A DNA stretch of 25,617 bases from an uncultured Lachnospiraceae bacterium. Lineage in GTDB: Bacteria; Bacillota; Clostridia; Lachnospirales; Lachnospiraceae. Shown piece by piece: positions 24,154 through 25,617 of the stretch (position 1 is its first letter; every line of letters starts with the position of its first letter). The stretch lies in NCBI GenBank assembly GCA_910588125.1, contig CAJUPI010000046.1:1-25617 (forward strand). Reading direction: 5' to 3'. The notes below the pieces were generated by a model. The model was not told the DNA's origin and did no database searches. It was given only the letters and a program-made list of their open reading frames with translations. A program made the translations under genes and the position numbers.

Positions 24154-25407
24154 ATGGTAGGTTGGGAAAATATGAAAAGTGAAACACTGCATATTCAGAT
24201 GTTAGGAAAATTCACTGTATATTATGGTACAAATCCGATCGTATTTAACAAATCAATTAGTGCCAAATCCTTACGTTTGTTTCAGATCCTTTTATTGTCT
24301 GGTAAAAAGGGGATTCCCAAGAGTGAGTTGATTGACTGCTTGTATGGGTGGGGAGATCAGACCGGCGGCGGCAACCGCAACAGGAATCTGAATAATCTGA
24401 TTTATCGTTTGAAGGGGCTGCTGGTATCAGCCGGATTGCCGGAGGGGAATTATGTGGCGATCCGTGACGGGATCTGCTATTGGAACAGTGAGATTCCATT
24501 GGAGATCGATGTGATTCGTTTTGAAGAATTGAGCCGTCAGGCGAAGGCCGGGCAAGGAGATGAAAGAGTGCGTCTTTGCAGAAAGGCGGAGGAGGCCTAC
24601 CGGGGAGAGCTGTTGCCGATGAATATGTCGGATCTGTGGTTTTATGGCAAGAATGTTTATTTAAAGGAGCGTTATCTCTGGGTTGTGGATGTGCTGGAGG
24701 AGGAATATCACAAAACAGGCAATTATAAGGAGCTGCTGAAGCTATATACTCATGCTGCAGACATTTATCCCTTTGATGGCTGGCAGGTTTCGATGATGCG
24801 CTGTTGTCTGGCTATGCACCGGAATGATGAAGCTTTGAATATTTATAATAAAACCGCGGAGCTGTATGCCCGTGAGATGGGGATTCCGCCAATGCAGGAG
24901 ATGCAGGAGTGCTTTGACGAGATAATGTTTTCCGGCAGGCATTCCCAGCAGAGCCAGGAACAGAAGGTCTGGCGGGCGAAGGAGCGGAGCTTTTCGGGGA
25001 AAGAAGACGAGATAGCAAGATCTATTTTTGATGCGGATCAAGACAGCGGGGCGTATTACTGTACATATCCTAGTTTTGTCGATCACTGCCGGTTGACAGC
25101 CCGTATGATGGAGGATTGCAGCAGGAGATTATTGCTGATGTTTCTGACTCTGTCGCAGAATGAGTCAAAGGCCGGCCGGGAAGGCGATTTTGTTAAGCAG
25201 ATGGAGCGGCTAAAAGAGGCGGTAGGCAGGGCGCTGAGCCGGAAGGATGTCTATACCCGCTATGGCAGCAGCCATTATATCCTGATGTTGGCTGATGTGG
25301 ACAGGGAGGAGTGCGCGTCTGTGTTCGGGCGGATTGAGAAGATTTACCGGAAGCTGCCGGACAGCAGGGGAGAGCTGTGGTATCATGTAGCGGAGCTTTC
25401 TTTATAA
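24154..25407 (+). CDS. BTAD-type transcriptional regulator with degenerate GGDEF-like C-terminus
   Basis: A 417-residue protein. Residues 8-110 match an OmpR/SARP-type winged helix (MLGKFTVYYGTNPI, KSLRLFQILLLSGKKGIPKS, NRNLNNLIYRLKGLL). Residues 115-258 match the bacterial transcriptional activator domain, a TPR-like helical region with the typical end IYNKTAELYAREMGIPP. A variable linker (260-297) leads to a C-terminal domain (300-417) resembling a GGDEF domain: TRYGSSHYILMLADV (368-382) aligns with the R-[YF]-GGDEF-x-[VI]-L-L-P pattern, but the signature is GSSHY, so cyclase activity is unlikely. The start could instead be the ATG at 24172, nearer the conserved domain; neither has a strong binding site. 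It lies where xseB would be expected. Targets unknown. Confidence 0.75.
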   Translation: MVGWENMKSETLHIQMLGKFTVYYGTNPIVFNKSISAKSLRLFQILLLSGKKGIPKSELIDCLYGWGDQTGGGNRNRNLNNLIYRLKGLLVSAGLPEGNYVAIRDGICYWNSEIPLEIDVIRFEELSRQAKAGQGDERVRLCRKAEEAYRGELLPMNMSDLWFYGKNVYLKERYLWVVDVLEEEYHKTGNYKELLKLYTHAADIYPFDGWQVSMMRCCLAMHRNDEALNIYNKTAELYAREMGIPPMQEMQECFDEIMFSGRHSQQSQEQKVWRAKERSFSGKEDEIARSIFDADQDSGAYYCTYPSFVDHCRLTARMMEDCSRRLLLMFLTLSQNESKAGREGDFVKQMERLKEAVGRALSRKDVYTRYGSSHYILMLADVDREECASVFGRIEKIYRKLPDSRGELWYHVAELSL

Positions 25408-25417
25408 CAGGGCTGCA

Positions 25418-25617
25418 ATGAAAAATAGCGCAAACAGGAATATAGGAATACATCCTGAAAAGCATGGGAAAGCCAAGTTCAGATATGGTTTATCAGAAAC
25501 ACAAGGGAAGGCCAGAGAAGCAGCCTATCCTCAATTAGGTAAAGTGCTTGCCCATTATGGTCAGAGGGTGTTGCAAAATAAGTCACCCGTCATTTCTCTA
25601 TCCTGTGTTCGGACGGT
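25418..25617 (+). CDS. Possible partial ORF of unknown function, cut by window end
   Basis: A frame starting with ATG at 25418 stays open to the edge (66 codons: MKNSANRNIGIHPEKHGKAK ...). I do not recognise it. There is no clear ribosome binding site, codon third positions are A/T-rich unlike the neighbouring genes, and the last 18 or so codons run through a family 2 repeat. It may be a remnant or chance frame. Confidence 0.2.
   Translation, partial: MKNSANRNIGIHPEKHGKAKFRYGLSETQGKAREAAYPQLGKVLAHYGQRVLQNKSPVISLSCVRT
25563..25617 (+). repeat. Family 2 hairpin, left arm of a second copy (truncated by window)
   Basis: AGAGGGTGTTGCAAAATA (25563-25580) is followed by CACCCGTCATTTCTCTATCC and TGTGTTCGG. 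This matches the left arm of the copy after metK (7571-7602) and the complement of that copy's right arm. The leading 18-mer equals the complement of part of the terminator at 2836-2872. The rest of the element lies beyond the window. Confidence 0.75.

Overview
The window reads as a chromosomal segment of an anaerobic low-to-mid-GC Firmicute, most likely Lachnospiraceae (Clostridium cluster XIVa). The supporting signs are strong AGGAGG-type ribosome binding sites, a SAM-I riboswitch in front of metK, a secreted protein with choline-binding-type repeats, a BlaI/BlaR1-like pair, a Gx transporter gene, a class II galT, and a classical argC-argJ-argB-argD cluster divergent from argG. I see no phage, CRISPR array or intact insertion sequence. 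The unusual content lies between the genes.

Layout. 1-89: 3' part of a tRNA-Gln(CUG) gene and its terminator. 350-1642: murA (peptidoglycan precursor synthesis). 1779-2813: secreted cell-wall-binding protein, then a strong terminator and half of a repeat element. 3251-6018: BlaI-type repressor translationally coupled (ATGA overlap) to a BlaR1-like membrane metallopeptidase with a large sensor-like tail and an oxaloacetate-decarboxylase-type peptide motif. 6032-7543: promoter, SAM-I riboswitch and metK. 7563-7714: a large hairpin (family 2). 7849-10147: exported glycosidase-like (DUF5722-type) protein and a Gx transporter protein. 10282-11796: galT. 12012-13979: ApbE-type FMN transferase lipoprotein and an EamA/DMT exporter. 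14061-14338: large hairpin (family 1, copy B). 14348-20928: arginine biosynthesis, with argG on the minus strand and argC, a GNAT acetyltransferase, argJ, argB and argD on the plus strand. Matching ARG-box-like operators overlap both -10 boxes of the divergent promoters. 20942-21200: family 1 copy C. 21290-22183: SPL-type radical SAM protein (minus). 22486-25407: nusB, xseA and a BTAD-type regulator ending in a degenerate GGDEF-like domain. 25563-25617: left arm of a second family 2 copy, cut by the window end.

How it works together. The arginine block makes ornithine from glutamate by the acetyl-recycling route (argJ, argB, argC, argD), and argG acts later; argF and argH are not here. Control is probably dual: an ArgR-type repressor on both promoters, and arginine feedback on ArgB, whose N-terminal helix resembles that of arginine-sensitive enzymes. 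metK is controlled by its own product, SAM.

Most unusual signals: (i) a family of roughly 260-280 bp near-palindromes with an invariant 37-base apex and variable but self-complementary arms, two of them between convergent gene ends and one present only as a right half; (ii) a second hairpin family; (iii) an OadB-like GGADGPT motif in a BlaR1-like protein; (iv) paired CTAT-N4-ATAG dyads in the blaI promoter; (v) a BTAD regulator with a degenerate GGDEF signature. No alignment or folding program was run; all of this is by eye.
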